The notes beneath the pieces are model-generated. The model searched no databases. It saw only the letters and a list, made by a program, of their open reading frames with translations, and was not told the DNA's origin. Below are positions 44,601-54,116 of a DNA stretch of 64,000 bases, piece after piece; position 1 is the stretch's first letter, and every line of letters starts with the position of its first letter. A program made the translations under genes and the position numbers. Origin of the DNA: Salinicoccus albus DSM 19776 (GTDB lineage: Bacteria > Bacillota > Bacilli > Staphylococcales > Salinicoccaceae); the NCBI RefSeq assembly GCF_000385175.1, contig NZ_ARQJ01000031.1, positions 1 through 64,000 of the forward strand, in the 5' to 3' direction.

Positions 44601-44993
44601 ATGAGTCTATACGAAAAAAAAGAATACTCTAATCATTCAAATGCTATAAATTACATCGTTTACATCATATTAGTAATAGTTGGTATTGGAAGTATACTTT
44701 TGAATAACACAAACTTATTTTTGTTTAATATAGTTGTAATTACCATAGGATTAACAGGAATCATTGAAGAATATTTTTTTAAGTCCAACGAACCTCGTGA
44801 TGAGAGAACAAAATTGATTAATTATAAAAGTGGATTCTTCTCTCATCATATAACTAATTCAAGTATCATTGTATTTTCTTTTTTAGTCACTGTTAACTAT
44901 GTAAATGATGTTACCGTAGTTCTTCTATCACTCTTATTAATCAATTCTTTATCCTTTATAATATCGCTAACTATAAACAGTATAAAAAGTTAA
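44601..44993 (+). CDS. Four-helix membrane protein (DUF2178/DUF3796-like)
   Basis: 130 residues, ATG 44601 with GAGGGGG upstream and 2 bases after the regulator stop. Four hydrophobic helices; the central loop EYFFKSNEPRDERTKLINYKSG contains the DERT/K pattern seen in small membrane proteins paired with compact Xre regulators. Function unknown; probably co-regulated with the HTH protein. Confidence 0.7.
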   Translation: MSLYEKKEYSNHSNAINYIVYIILVIVGIGSILLNNTNLFLFNIVVITIGLTGIIEEYFFKSNEPRDERTKLINYKSGFFSHHITNSSIIVFSFLVTVNYVNDVTVVLLSLLLINSLSFIISLTINSIKS

Positions 44994-45131
44994 ATTATTT
45001 AGGACCATGGTTACTTCATTTCAATTACAGGGGGTGGGACAAAAGTCCCGGCCCCGGGGAAATTCGACTTTAGCTGGAAATTTTGTTTTGCTTTTGCAAT
45101 AAAGGGAATTTTAATTGAATAAGATCACCTA

Positions 45132-45176
45132 GAAAAATCGGTTCCATTTTATTGTTTAGGAATCGATTTTTTCATG
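45132..45176. terminator. Hairpin with T-runs downstream of the membrane protein gene
   Basis: AAAATCG-GTTCC pairs with GGAATC-GATTTT around an AT loop, followed by TTTTC. A second GC-rich hairpin (GGGACaaaaGTCCC) lies near 45036. Otherwise the interval 44994-45229 is empty. Confidence 0.55.
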
Positions 45177-45229
45177 TTTCCACTTGAGCATTGAATGTCC
45201 TCCGTGTGCCGTGTCATCGTGGGAAGCAT

Positions 45230-45305
45230 TTGCGTATCCTAAGCTGTAGTATTATAATTAATACAAGGAATCCTAGAAAAAAGAAATGAGTTTCTCGTGT
45301 CTAGG
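45230..45305 (+). promoter_or_regulatory. Toxin-antitoxin promoter and leader dyad
   Basis: TTGCGT (45230-45235), 17 bases, TATAAT (45253-45258) form a sigma-A promoter. Downstream, CCTAGA..AGAAA..TTTCT..TCTAGG (45272-45305) is a nested dyad that could be the antitoxin operator. Confidence 0.6.
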
Positions 45306-45377
45306 AAAACGTACATACTTGGAAAAAGAAGGGGCATACTAATGGCTATAGAGGAAACTGTAAGGAGGAGTGGAGAT

Positions 45378-45725
45378 ATGGCTCAAGGACCTAGAAAAAA
45401 AGCACGCCGTATATCTATATCCAACAAACGCCAAATCACCGTCCCAAAAGAATATTATGATTATCTCGAAATGAAATCCGAAGCAAATATTGAACTCGAA
45501 GGGAACAAAATCGTGATTACCCCGGTCCGGGAGACCAATGACGATTTCTCGGAGTTTATTCTGAAAGACCTGATTGACGAAGGATATGGAGGGAACGAAC
45601 TGCTCCAGGAATTCAACCGTCGGAAAAATAGCATACGCCCTGCGGTCGAAGCTTGGCTCAAGGATGCTCATGAAAACGCTGAGGACGTAGAATCTGTGTC
45701 AGACCTGTTCGACGAGGACGAATAG
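45378..45725 (+). CDS. AbrB/SpoVT-domain antitoxin
   Basis: 115 residues from ATG 45378, with AGGAGG 9 bases upstream. ATG 45342, also with a GGGG site, would add 12 residues. The swapped-hairpin DNA-binding domain is RISISNKRQITVPKEYYDYLEMKSEANIELEGNKIVITPV, followed by an acidic helical tail that probably wraps the toxin. It is coupled to the toxin gene 2 bases downstream. Confidence 0.88.
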   Translation: MAQGPRKKARRISISNKRQITVPKEYYDYLEMKSEANIELEGNKIVITPVRETNDDFSEFILKDLIDEGYGGNELLQEFNRRKNSIRPAVEAWLKDAHENAEDVESVSDLFDEDE

Positions 45726-45727
45726 CC

Positions 45728-46027
45728 ATGGAAAAAACGAAACTGAGAGTCCAGAACCCGGCCAAAAAGTTCTTCAAGAAAATCAAAGACAAACAGCTCA
45801 AAGGTAAGTACGAAGATGCGATCGAGACCATACGCTTAGACCCCTATCAGGCAGGCGAACCGAAAACAGGAGACCTCGCATGGGTCTATGGGTATGATAT
45901 CCGACATAACAAAACAGGGTACGAGTTGGCGTACACCATTGAAGAAGATGACATAGGAAGCACTGTCATCATTCTCCATGCAGGTACGCGGGAACAGTTT
46001 TACAAGGAACTAAAACGGTACCTTTAG
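45728..46027 (+). CDS. RelE/ParE-superfamily toxin
   Basis: 99 residues, ATG 45728. The fold pattern is helical hairpin KKFFKKIKDKQLKGKYEDAIETIRLDPYQAGEPKTGDLAW, then strands DIRHNKTGYELAYTIEEDD and VIILHAGTREQFYKELKRYL. Basic surface residues are consistent with ribosome-dependent mRNA cleavage (family knowledge). Together with the AbrB-type antitoxin it forms a type II system, here lying between two copies of a permease 3' end. Confidence 0.87.
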   Translation: MEKTKLRVQNPAKKFFKKIKDKQLKGKYEDAIETIRLDPYQAGEPKTGDLAWVYGYDIRHNKTGYELAYTIEEDDIGSTVIILHAGTREQFYKELKRYL

Positions 46028-46054
46028 TAATTGCTATACATAGTAAAATAGAGC

Positions 46055-46077
46055 GGAAGGCGGTTCAATCGCCTTCC
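46055..46077 (+). terminator. Terminator of the toxin-antitoxin operon
   Basis: GGAAGGCG/CGCCTTCC stem with a 7-base loop followed by ACTTTATTTTATT. Confidence 0.8.
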
Positions 46078-46169
46078 ACTTTATTTTATTCAGATAAAGA
46101 AAATGTAAATCAAGAAGGAGGCGAGGGAGAGAAAAAACGTTTTTATTCTGCCCTTGACCTACAATTGGG

Positions 46170-46616
46170 ATGGCAGAGAAGATATTGGCGCAAATAAACA
46201 GTAATGATAAAGCCATTATATGGGTTTCAAACCTTCATTCGAATTACGATGTTACTTCCATAGAGTATACCAATGAGGTATATGTTGAGGATAAAATGAA
46301 TGCGCGTGTTGAATCACTTGGTGCGTTGCTTCGAGAGAGTGAACATAGTGTTTATAATGCTGGCCTATTTCATAATGAAGCCGAGGATTATGAACTCCTT
46401 CCTGAGGATTATGCAACACCGAGAAGAGACAAAGATAAAACTTTGGAAGGATATATTGGGAATCAGGTTCAAAAAGATATCTTTATAGATTTTGCTACGA
46501 GTGATTTTATCGAAGAAAATCAGTATACAGTTCATTGGGAGGGATATTACGGCTATAGAATGGTACCTCAAGAACAATTTGATGGGCTAATCTACATTGA
46601 TCACATTAAAGAATGA
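46170..46616 (+). pseudogene. C-terminal fragment resembling an erythromycin esterase-type protein
   Basis: A 148-residue frame without a good ribosome site. MAEKILAQINSNDKAIIWVSNLHSNYD and the later SLGALLRESEHSVYNAGLFHNEAEDYE resemble the 'KVIIWAHNxH ... MG..L' core of EreA-like esterases. The N-terminal half with the catalytic His-Glu is absent. It is most likely a truncated remnant; an unrelated hypothetical gene cannot be excluded. Confidence 0.4.
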
Positions 46617-46736
46617 CACCAGTACAATACTGAGTTCATCTACTTGCTGCATAACGCTTTTTAAACTGTCTAGATTGTGGGTTCCAGTTCATAACTTTAG
46701 TCAATAACTTTTAAGTTCATTATCAGCATAGTCTGG

Positions 46737-46976
46737 GTAGACCCCTGAAATTATACTGATTTGATTTTATTGGGTTCTAAGTACGTACTTAGGATTTTTG
46801 ATGTATGAATTTGAAAGAAGGATGCAGCGTCTCGAAGTAGAGATGCTGCACCCTTCTTTCATTATTATCATATCAGCTTTAGAACGGCCCCCACCCTGTC
46901 AAATGAGCGATAACCAAAGCTACTGCCCCGATGCCATATACTAAAAGGAGGAATGGCCAGATGAATTTAAGCCAGT
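46737..46976. repeat. Direct repeat copy B (intact 3' end of the YfcC-family gene)
   Basis: Counterpart of 43804-44048. It contains the bidirectional terminator GCAGCgTCTC/GAGAtGCTGC at 46822-46850 and the last codons of the functional permease gene. Confidence 0.85.
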
Positions 46977-48291
46977 CCGTGTATTGAACCTTGGCAATGA
47001 CAAGCGCTGCCATGAAATAGCCTGAAGTCGGATAGAATATGTTTGAGAAACCATCACCGAGCTGGAAAGCCAGCACCGCATTCTGTCTTGTCATTTCTGT
47101 GATGTCCACTACACCGATCATGATTGGCATGGTTGCTGCTGCTTGTCCACTGCCTGAAGGGATCAGGAAATTGAGCAAGCCCTGGGCAATCATCATCACA
47201 ACAGGTACCAGGTTCTCAGGAATTGCAGTGATCATAACACTGATTCCATATACGACTGTATCAAGGATCTGTCCATCTTCCAAGACAATCGAAATCGCCC
47301 TGGCGACGCCGACAATCAGTGAACCCAGCAGAATGTTCTTTATACCGTCGTTAACGGAGTCTGCAATCCTGGACGGGCCCATTCCGGCAATCAAACCACT
47401 GATAATTCCTGCGAACAGGTAGAAGCCGGCGAGCTCTGTGAAATACCAGCCGTGGACCAACACACCGTAGAACATGCCGCCAAATGATAATATGAAAATT
47501 GCTGTGGCAATTTTCGTACGTATACTGGTTGCTTCTTCCAGATTATCGTCTTCATCTGTAATGAATTCTGACGCCGGCACTTGATTGGACTGTAAAGTTT
47601 TTGCCGGGTTATTCTTCACTTTATTCGCGTAACGCAGCACGAACAAAATACCGACAATCAGCATTACAGTCAGAAGAATCGCTCTGTATCCCATACCGGA
47701 ATATAAAGGAAGTTCAGCGATCGCCTGTGCTGTCCCCAGATTTGCAGGTGCTGTCAGGGCTATCGCGAAACCGGTAACGGTCGCAATCAGAGTCGTTGCA
47801 GCAGCAGTTATCCTGTCAAAACCGAGTTTTAGAAATAGTGGCAGCAACGCTGGTAAGAATATCAATGAAGATTCGATATTTCCTGTCACTGCAACAAAAA
47901 TAGCCAATGGAATCATCACTGTCGGGATGATCAGCAGTCCTTTATTTGAAAATGTTCTGGATAAATAGTTGATGATCAGCCTGATGATACCGGCATCCTC
48001 TACAATTTTAAAGAGTGCCCCAATCGCCATGATGCCGAAGATAATCTCGATTGTGGCAATGACACCCCGGGGAACGGCCGTCATATATTCCATGAGACCG
48101 ACAGGTGTCTGTTCAACATTGCCATATGTATCCGGTATGATCATGTCCACACCGTCAACCGTTTCACGTTCATAGCTCCCGGCCGGAACAATATATGTAG
48201 CAATTACACCGATTGTTATCAGGGTGAATAGAATAACGTAAATATGCGGCATGGTAAATCCTTTTTTCCTGTTTGGTTTATCTTCTGCCAT
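46879..48291 (-). CDS. YfcC-family (C4-dicarboxylate/basic amino acid) permease
   Basis: 470 residues, ATG 48291 behind AAAAGGTGAG. About twelve helices. YfcC signatures: MPHIYVILFTLITIGVIATYIVPAGSYER, GIMAIGALFKIVEDAG, VAVTGNIESSLIFLPALLPLF, and the C-half LNFLIPSGSGQAAATMPIM with QLGDGFSNIFYPTSGYFMAAL. Relatives transport dicarboxylates, or arginine/ornithine-type substrates; the substrate here is unknown. Its 3' end is duplicated 2.9 kb away. Confidence 0.85.
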   Translation of the reverse strand: MAEDKPNRKKGFTMPHIYVILFTLITIGVIATYIVPAGSYERETVDGVDMIIPDTYGNVEQTPVGLMEYMTAVPRGVIATIEIIFGIMAIGALFKIVEDAGIIRLIINYLSRTFSNKGLLIIPTVMIPLAIFVAVTGNIESSLIFLPALLPLFLKLGFDRITAAATTLIATVTGFAIALTAPANLGTAQAIAELPLYSGMGYRAILLTVMLIVGILFVLRYANKVKNNPAKTLQSNQVPASEFITDEDDNLEEATSIRTKIATAIFILSFGGMFYGVLVHGWYFTELAGFYLFAGIISGLIAGMGPSRIADSVNDGIKNILLGSLIVGVARAISIVLEDGQILDTVVYGISVMITAIPENLVPVVMMIAQGLLNFLIPSGSGQAAATMPIMIGVVDITEMTRQNAVLAFQLGDGFSNIFYPTSGYFMAALVIAKVQYTDWLKFIWPFLLLVYGIGAVALVIAHLTGWGPF

Positions 48292-48450
48292 TTAAACACT
48301 CACCTTTTCTTCCATATATATTTGGTGGAGATATTATGAAATGGACCTCTCAATATAATTTTCATAATAGTCCGTATTTATATAATAAAATACTATAGCC
48401 ATCATCTAATGTAAATAAGAATACGGCGAACGAAGGTAAGTATTTAAAAA

Positions 48451-48480
48451 AAGACATTCCGATAAACATCGCAATGTCTT
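48451..48480 (-). terminator. Terminator of the DUF998 gene
   Basis: AAGACATT/AATGTCTT stem with an inner CGAT/ATCG pair, followed by a T-run on the minus strand. Confidence 0.85.
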
Positions 48481-48513
48481 TAGCATGCCTGCCTTTTGCA
48501 CTTCATTCGGCTT

Positions 48514-49209
48514 TTATTTGATGGGATTCCTTTGCCACAGCGTAATGCTGGCGATGCACATCCATATCCAGACAGAAGCGTATAGTATCCGCTGCATTAA
48601 ACCGGCCGGCAAGCCGATAACGAGGGCAGCGAGGGCGATGACTGAAATGATCATGAAAATATACGTCAGCCGGGACAGTTTTGGCATGCGTTCCCTGATT
48701 GCCCGGGCGGTGATCCACATTGCAGGTATCTGGAGGAACATGCTCGGAATCGCTGGTATGGTATGCAGCCAAAAATTCACATCATACGGATAGAGACCGG
48801 ACATCGCATAGCCAAGTCCATATATGACCCATAACCATGCGGCTACTCTGGTTTTCTTGCCATTTGACCAGTATTGATGGAGGATGATTGCGCCCGCAGC
48901 GATAAAAACCCCCTGTATTATGAATGTACTGTTCATTAACGCGCTGGACGGTGAACATATCTCTGGATTACCAATCAAATATGTATCACTGACGCATGGC
49001 AGTATTCCCAGATCGCTCATTGCCTGGGTCATAAAATCATAAGGGACCGGGGATATGGCAATCGCTACCACTTCAATCGGGAAATAGAGCACACTTACAA
49101 TCCATGTTAAAAAACCGAATAGCTTAGCGCTTGGCCACTGGTGCCGCTTTCCTCCAAAAAAAACCAGCGCCAGCATCGCCAAAAACGCGATGATATAGTA
49201 TGCAGCCAT
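48514..49209 (-). CDS. DUF998 family membrane protein
   Basis: 231 residues from ATG 49209, behind AGGAGGGGATG. Seven or so helices. The segment MTQAMSDLG in the first loop and LYPYDVNFWLHTIPAIPSMFLQIPAMWITA fit the DUF998 family, whose conserved Asp/His residues suggest a membrane enzyme or carrier. The function is unknown. It is monocistronic. Confidence 0.75.
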   Translation of the reverse strand: MAAYYIIAFLAMLALVFFGGKRHQWPSAKLFGFLTWIVSVLYFPIEVVAIAISPVPYDFMTQAMSDLGILPCVSDTYLIGNPEICSPSSALMNSTFIIQGVFIAAGAIILHQYWSNGKKTRVAAWLWVIYGLGYAMSGLYPYDVNFWLHTIPAIPSMFLQIPAMWITARAIRERMPKLSRLTYIFMIISVIALAALVIGLPAGLMQRILYASVWIWMCIASITLWQRNPIK

Positions 49210-49288
49210 AGTCCATCCCCTCCTCACTATAAAAATTTCCCTCCAAGCTTATTATACCTGAAGGGAATTCTTTCTATCCAGTACCCAG

Positions 49289-50614
49289 TTACACATTAAA
49301 CAATCCATTAAATGATTCGGACATCACAGGGTGATTGTACATCATATCCCGCAGTGCCGTATAGGGCAAATCATGATCCATTGCAAGTTTCACGAGGTTG
49401 ATCAGCTCTTCGGCATTTGCACCGAAAAGGGCTGCTCCGAGTATTTTCCCTGATGCCTTATCCACCACCGATTTGGATAAACCTCTCAAATCATTATTCA
49501 CATGCGCTCGTGGATGCCCGGATAGATCCACTTTGCCTTCGGCGACATCATATCCTTCTTCCTTGGCTTCATCGGCAGTCAGACCGATCCTCGAATACGG
49601 CGGATCAACGAACATCGTATAATGCGTGTGGGCTCTCGATTCCATATTGTAGGCACCGTCATCTGCCAGACGGCTCTTCACCACCCTATAATCATCGAGG
49701 GAGGTGTACGTAAACTGCATACCGCCTTTAACGTCACCCATCGCCCAGATATGATCCACATTGGTCTTGAGGTGTTTATCGACACGCACAGATTTGTCTT
49801 CAGACAATTCAATGGAAGTGTTCTCAAGCCCAAGGCCGTATGTCATCGGCTTCCTGCCCGTGGCCATCAGGACTGCGTTTGAAGTGATCGTGTCTTTATT
49901 TGACAGAGTGACTTTGATTTCGGAGTCACTGACGTCTTCAAGCGCTTCAGCTTTTTCACCGAAGACGAACTTCACGCCTGCGTTTTCCATCTCCTGCTGG
50001 ATCGCTTCAGCCATTTCCGTATCCTCAGACAACAGTAAGCCGTTCTCTGGGACGATGACGGTCACCTCCGAACCAAATGCATTGTACATCGTTGCAAACT
50101 CAAGTCCGATATAACCGCCGCCGACCACCGTCAGCTTATGCGGCAGTACAGTTTCTTCTATTAAGGAAGTACTCGTAAATACTTTATCAGAATCCACCCC
50201 TTCAATCGGGGGCAGTGCAGTCACCGCTCCCGTATTGATAAAGATGTCATCAGCGGTCAATTGCTGTACGGCTCCATTCTGTGATTCAATTTCTATCTCT
50301 TTATCATTCAGAAAGCGGGCTTCAGCGTCAAATACCGTGATATTATCATTATCCGCCAGATTATGGTAGTTTTTATCCCTGAGTTTCGGTATGGTATTAT
50401 TCTTCCGTTCAACCGCCTGGGAATATTCCACGCCTGCGAGACTATCATGACTCAGCAGTTTAGTCGGAATACAGGCGATGTTGATACACGTGCCGCCATA
50501 CATCATCGGATCCTTTTCAATCATTGCGACCTTGCTGCCGCCTTCGGCAAGATCACCTGCCAGCGTCTTGCCAGCTTTCCCAAAACCAATGATCAGAGCG
50601 TCAAAATGTGCCAA
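49289..50614 (-). CDS. RclA/HOSCN-reductase-like flavoprotein disulfide oxidoreductase
   Basis: 441 residues, ATG 50614 with AAGGAG upstream. FAD site IIGFGKAGKTLAGDLA, redox pair C43-C48 in GGTCINIACIPTK, NAD(P) site VVGGGYIGLEFATMY, and GDVKGGMQFTYTSLDDYR. The C-terminal dimer segment has YNHPVMSESFNGLF in place of the His-Pro-Thr-Ser-Glu of lipoamide dehydrogenases, a mark of the RclA/Har branch. Those enzymes protect against hypochlorous or hypothiocyanous acid. That assignment is by resemblance. Confidence 0.85.
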   Translation of the reverse strand: MAHFDALIIGFGKAGKTLAGDLAEGGSKVAMIEKDPMMYGGTCINIACIPTKLLSHDSLAGVEYSQAVERKNNTIPKLRDKNYHNLADNDNITVFDAEARFLNDKEIEIESQNGAVQQLTADDIFINTGAVTALPPIEGVDSDKVFTSTSLIEETVLPHKLTVVGGGYIGLEFATMYNAFGSEVTVIVPENGLLLSEDTEMAEAIQQEMENAGVKFVFGEKAEALEDVSDSEIKVTLSNKDTITSNAVLMATGRKPMTYGLGLENTSIELSEDKSVRVDKHLKTNVDHIWAMGDVKGGMQFTYTSLDDYRVVKSRLADDGAYNMESRAHTHYTMFVDPPYSRIGLTADEAKEEGYDVAEGKVDLSGHPRAHVNNDLRGLSKSVVDKASGKILGAALFGANAEELINLVKLAMDHDLPYTALRDMMYNHPVMSESFNGLFNV

Positions 50615-50704
50615 AGCAATACATCTCCTTCAAAAGTTAATATTCATACATGCATTCAGCCTCTACCCCAAAAGCTGAGATTTTAATCCGGCGCACTGCC
50701 GCCC

Positions 50705-51367
50705 TTATCTCACGACACCGATCAGAAAACCATCATAACCTTTGCCGCTCACTGTCTGAAGGGCTGTCGCTTCAATGCGGGGGTCATTTGAAATGATGTC
50801 GATAAATTCCCGGATATACGGTACTTGAGCCTCTTCAGTCTCATCATCGACCACTCTGCCGTTTCTCACCACATTATCTGCAACAATAACTGTCCCAGTC
50901 TTGGAGAATTCAAGCACCCATCTGATATATGCCGGGTAGTTCTCCTTATCCGCATCGATGAACACGAAGTCAAAATGACGATACCCTTTTTCCATCAATG
51001 AAGGGAGTGTATCGAGCGCACTGCCTCTGTAAACTTTCACTTTGTCGGCTAATCCGGCATTAAAGATATTTTCTTCTGCGACGTCTGCATGCGCCGCATT
51101 GAATTCAAGCGTGGCCATCTGACCGTCTTCCGACAGTGCCCGGCCCAGCCAGACCGAGCTGAAGCCGCCGTGTGTACCAATTTCCAGTATTGTTTTCGCA
51201 TTTTTCATCTTCGCCATCAGATACAGCATCTTGCCGTGGGCGCCGGCCACTTCAATCGCCGGCAAACCGTTTGCCTCATTTTTTTCCAATATAGATTCAG
51301 TGATTTCATCCGATACATGAAGCTTATCATCAAAGTATTCATCCACATCTTCCCATGTGTCTTTCAT
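50705..51367 (-). CDS. SAM-dependent O-methyltransferase (catechol-type)
   Basis: 220 residues from ATG 51367, six bases after GGAGGG. Class I Rossmann methyltransferase: ILEIGTHGGFSSVWLGRAL (SAM loop), ATLEFNAAHADVAEENI, FVFIDADKENYPAY (metal-binding Asp) and VADNVVRNGRV. This matches the cation-dependent O-methyltransferase family, which methylates catechol-like phenols. It lies 32 bases after the sensor kinase gene and may share its transcript. Confidence 0.88.
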   Translation of the reverse strand: MKDTWEDVDEYFDDKLHVSDEITESILEKNEANGLPAIEVAGAHGKMLYLMAKMKNAKTILEIGTHGGFSSVWLGRALSEDGQMATLEFNAAHADVAEENIFNAGLADKVKVYRGSALDTLPSLMEKGYRHFDFVFIDADKENYPAYIRWVLEFSKTGTVIVADNVVRNGRVVDDETEEAQVPYIREFIDIISNDPRIEATALQTVSGKGYDGFLIGVVR

Positions 51368-51399
51368 GTGAATCCCTCCGTGGTTGAAGAATTCCCGTA

Positions 51400-52332
51400 T
51401 CATTTATTCCTCAAACCGATAATTTGATCATGTCCCCGCTGATACCATACACATTCAATCGTCAGATATCCGGGAGAATAATGTGCATGGATCTCCCCGC
51501 CCATCTTCTCCATCAAACTTTTGGCGATGGACAAACCAAGCCCTGTACTTTTGTCCGCCCGGGATTGATCTGCAATGTAAAACCGGTCGAAAAACCGCTC
51601 CGGATCAACTGCATCCTTCAGTTCGGTACTGTTTTTGACATAAAGCTTCACAGCATCAACAGTCTCTTCTGTTCCAATTTTCACATCACCGTCACTGTAT
51701 TTGACTGCATTCATGATCAGATTTTCCAGTACTCTCGTCACCGCGGATCTATCAGCTGTGACAGTCAATTCCCTATCAGGCAGTTCGACCACCGGCTCGA
51801 GCCCTTCTGTCTTGAAACTCTTATAGAAACCGAGCAGCACCTCCCCGACTTGACCAGCGAGATCAAATGTCTCCGGGGATAACTGGTAGTCACCTGTGTC
51901 GATCTTACTGAGTTCAAAGAAATCGTTGACAAGGTGTTCAAGCCGTTTTGCCCGTTCTGACACGATTGCCAGATACTCGGCCCGCTCGTCTTCAGGCAGA
52001 TCTGCCGCTTCCGCCATTTGTATGTATCCTTTGATGGAGGTCAGCGGGGTCCGGAGATCATGGGAAATGTTGGCCACCGCATCCTTCAATTCCTTATCCG
52101 AACGAATTTTGTCACGTTGTGCCTTCACGAAATGATCGATCAGTCTGTTCGTCTCAGAACCAAGCGCCTCGATATCCCGATCCAGCAGATTGACATCGAT
52201 TTTTTTCTCAGTTTCAAAATGATTATATTGGCCGAGCTGGCGGTTCACATTTTTAATTTCTTTCTTGAAAATAAACAGACGGGCGCCGAGATATGCTGAC
52301 ACAATCGTCATAAAGATTAAAATGTATAGCAT
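51400..52332 (-). CDS. Sensor histidine kinase with a short N-terminal anchor
   Basis: 310 residues. One transmembrane helix (LYILIFMTIVSAYLGARLFIF) and no extracellular sensor domain. H-box ISHDLRTPLTS with His91, N-box ENLIMNAVKYS, G-box STGLGLSIAKSL. Its cognate regulator and an ABC exporter are encoded upstream in the same operon. This suggests a kinase that senses through the transporter or in the membrane, as for intramembrane-sensing kinases of peptide resistance modules (inference). Confidence 0.88.
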   Translation of the reverse strand: MLYILIFMTIVSAYLGARLFIFKKEIKNVNRQLGQYNHFETEKKIDVNLLDRDIEALGSETNRLIDHFVKAQRDKIRSDKELKDAVANISHDLRTPLTSIKGYIQMAEAADLPEDERAEYLAIVSERAKRLEHLVNDFFELSKIDTGDYQLSPETFDLAGQVGEVLLGFYKSFKTEGLEPVVELPDRELTVTADRSAVTRVLENLIMNAVKYSDGDVKIGTEETVDAVKLYVKNSTELKDAVDPERFFDRFYIADQSRADKSTGLGLSIAKSLMEKMGGEIHAHYSPGYLTIECVWYQRGHDQIIGLRNK

Positions 52333-52352
52333 TCAGAGCACCCGCCTCAAAA

Positions 52353-53120
52353 TTATTTAATTTCTTTTCTGTCAAATATGAACATACCGAGAACCAGCAC
52401 CACCACAATCGTTATGCCGCCAACCGTCAGTGCTTCAATGATCCCGCCTGCGGTCATTGAAACATCAAACACCAGGTTGAACTGCTGGAAAATGGAATAA
52501 TCGTAAATGGTATTCAATATTCCACCCATATTGAACCGCTCTGCGGCAAACATCACGAGCGTCAGCAATATGGATAATATAATTGTTTTCCCACTGTCTT
52601 CGCTCATGATCGCCAGCAGCAGAATTATCGCACAAAAAGCAGCAAATTGCATCGTGAACAGCAGAAATGCCCGTACAAGAAACATGATATTCTCACCTGT
52701 AAATATGTCCGCATTCCCCATCAGTATATTCAGCAGCACCCCTGTCAATAAGGGACACAACACGGCAATGGCCACACTGCCGCCGGTATACACAATGAAC
52801 TTGGACAGGTAGACGGCTGCCCGTTGCCGGCCGCTGAGGATCTGATTCTTGATGACCCCGTCCGTGCCGAATTCGGTAGATATATAGAATGCCGCCAGTG
52901 ACCCGGTCATAAGGTTGAAATAGATTGGGATGACGAACATGGATAAAGCATTCAAATCACTTAATGCCGCAGCATCGAATGGTGTATTGGAGATCAGCCA
53001 CCAATCTGTGATGATGAGATAATGCATCAGGGCACTCAGACCAAGGGAGACAAATAATATTACCCAGAACGATTTATTCTTTTTTAGTTTAAACATTTCA
53101 GCACTGATCAAATTAAGCAT
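52353..53120 (-). CDS. ABC-2 family permease subunit
   Basis: 255 residues from ATG 53120, with GGGGG upstream and overlapping the ATPase stop by 8 bases. Six helices; MLNLISAEMFKLKKNKSFWVIL is the typical N-terminus, with YISTEFGTDGVIKNQILSGRQRAAVYLSKF after helix 2 as in lantibiotic-immunity-type permeases. It works with the upstream ATPase as an exporter. Confidence 0.82.
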   Translation of the reverse strand: MLNLISAEMFKLKKNKSFWVILFVSLGLSALMHYLIITDWWLISNTPFDAAALSDLNALSMFVIPIYFNLMTGSLAAFYISTEFGTDGVIKNQILSGRQRAAVYLSKFIVYTGGSVAIAVLCPLLTGVLLNILMGNADIFTGENIMFLVRAFLLFTMQFAAFCAIILLLAIMSEDSGKTIILSILLTLVMFAAERFNMGGILNTIYDYSIFQQFNLVFDVSMTAGGIIEALTVGGITIVVVLVLGMFIFDRKEIK

Positions 53121-54036
53121 TCCGCCCATCCCCCACAAGTTTTGAGAAATAGCTTTCCAGGCTGTCTCCGTTCCGTGACAGATGTTCTATGATCAGTCCA
53201 TTGCCTGTCAGTACCTTCGACACTTCACGGACGTCCTCCAAATGCCCGTAAAGGTTGATGATGCCGTCCGGCATCACGTCGAAATTTGTTGTAGAAAGCT
53301 GCGCTTCGATTACCGCCGCTGCTGAATCTGCATCATCCACTTTGATCTTCAGATGCTGGCTGCATTTCTCATCCAGTTCCCGAAGCGTCAATTCTTCGAT
53401 CAATCTCCCTTCATGGATGATGCCGTAAGTAGTGGCAAGCTGATAAAGTTCTCCCAGAATATGACTGGAAATCAAAACCGTCAATCCTTTGTCGCGATTC
53501 AACTTTTTGATCAATTCCCGCAGCTCAACGATGCCGATCGGGTCGAGCCCGTTCGTGGGCTCATCCAGGATCAGAAATTCAGGGTCACTCAGCAGTGCAA
53601 TCGCCAGACCCAGCCGCTGTTTCATCCCGAGTGAAAAGTTCTTCACCTTTTTACGTCCGGTATCCGTCAGCTCAACGAGCTTCAAAGTTTCCTCGATACA
53701 TGAGACGCCGGGGACTCCCTTCTGTCTCCTGTGAACTTCGAGATTTTCATGTGCGGTCATGTTCATAAACAGTGCCGGACTTTCAATGATGGCCCCCATC
53801 CGTTTCTGTGCTTCATTCAAGCTTTTATCCGCATCTTTCCCAAACAGTTCCATTGTTCCATCCGTTGGAAACCCGAGTCCTGTCACAAGACGCAGCATCG
53901 TCGATTTACCTGCACCGTTCTGTCCGATAAAACCATAGATATCCCCTTTTCGGATTGTCAGCTCTACCTGATCGACAGCATGATGATTTTTATACGTCTT
54001 AGTGAGCTGTTTCGTCCTTAATATAAAGTCACTCAT
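53113..54036 (-). CDS. ABC transporter ATP-binding protein (bacteriocin/antibiotic type)
   Basis: 307 residues, ATG 54036 behind AAGGAGG. Walker A GQNGAGKST (38-46), signature NFSLGMKQRLGLAIAL, Walker B FLILDEPTNGLDP, H-loop SSHILGE, and a C-terminal regulatory extension. It is similar to BcrA/LanF ATPases for peptide antibiotic resistance. It lies in an operon with the response regulator (upstream), permease and kinase (downstream). Confidence 0.9.
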   Translation of the reverse strand: MSDFILRTKQLTKTYKNHHAVDQVELTIRKGDIYGFIGQNGAGKSTMLRLVTGLGFPTDGTMELFGKDADKSLNEAQKRMGAIIESPALFMNMTAHENLEVHRRQKGVPGVSCIEETLKLVELTDTGRKKVKNFSLGMKQRLGLAIALLSDPEFLILDEPTNGLDPIGIVELRELIKKLNRDKGLTVLISSHILGELYQLATTYGIIHEGRLIEELTLRELDEKCSQHLKIKVDDADSAAAVIEAQLSTTNFDVMPDGIINLYGHLEDVREVSKVLTGNGLIIEHLSRNGDSLESYFSKLVGDGRNA

Positions 54037-54116
54037 TTTTCATCCTCCTTAACAGCGATACACTGAGTATAAATGTTTAGTATTAAGAAGGTCATAAGTG
54101 AATCCTTAAGAAACCA

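Noticed and set aside
50705-51403. Four-base overlap between the methyltransferase and kinase genes
   Set aside because: The overlap depends on an upstream ATG without a ribosome site; the likely start at 51367 leaves a 32-base gap.
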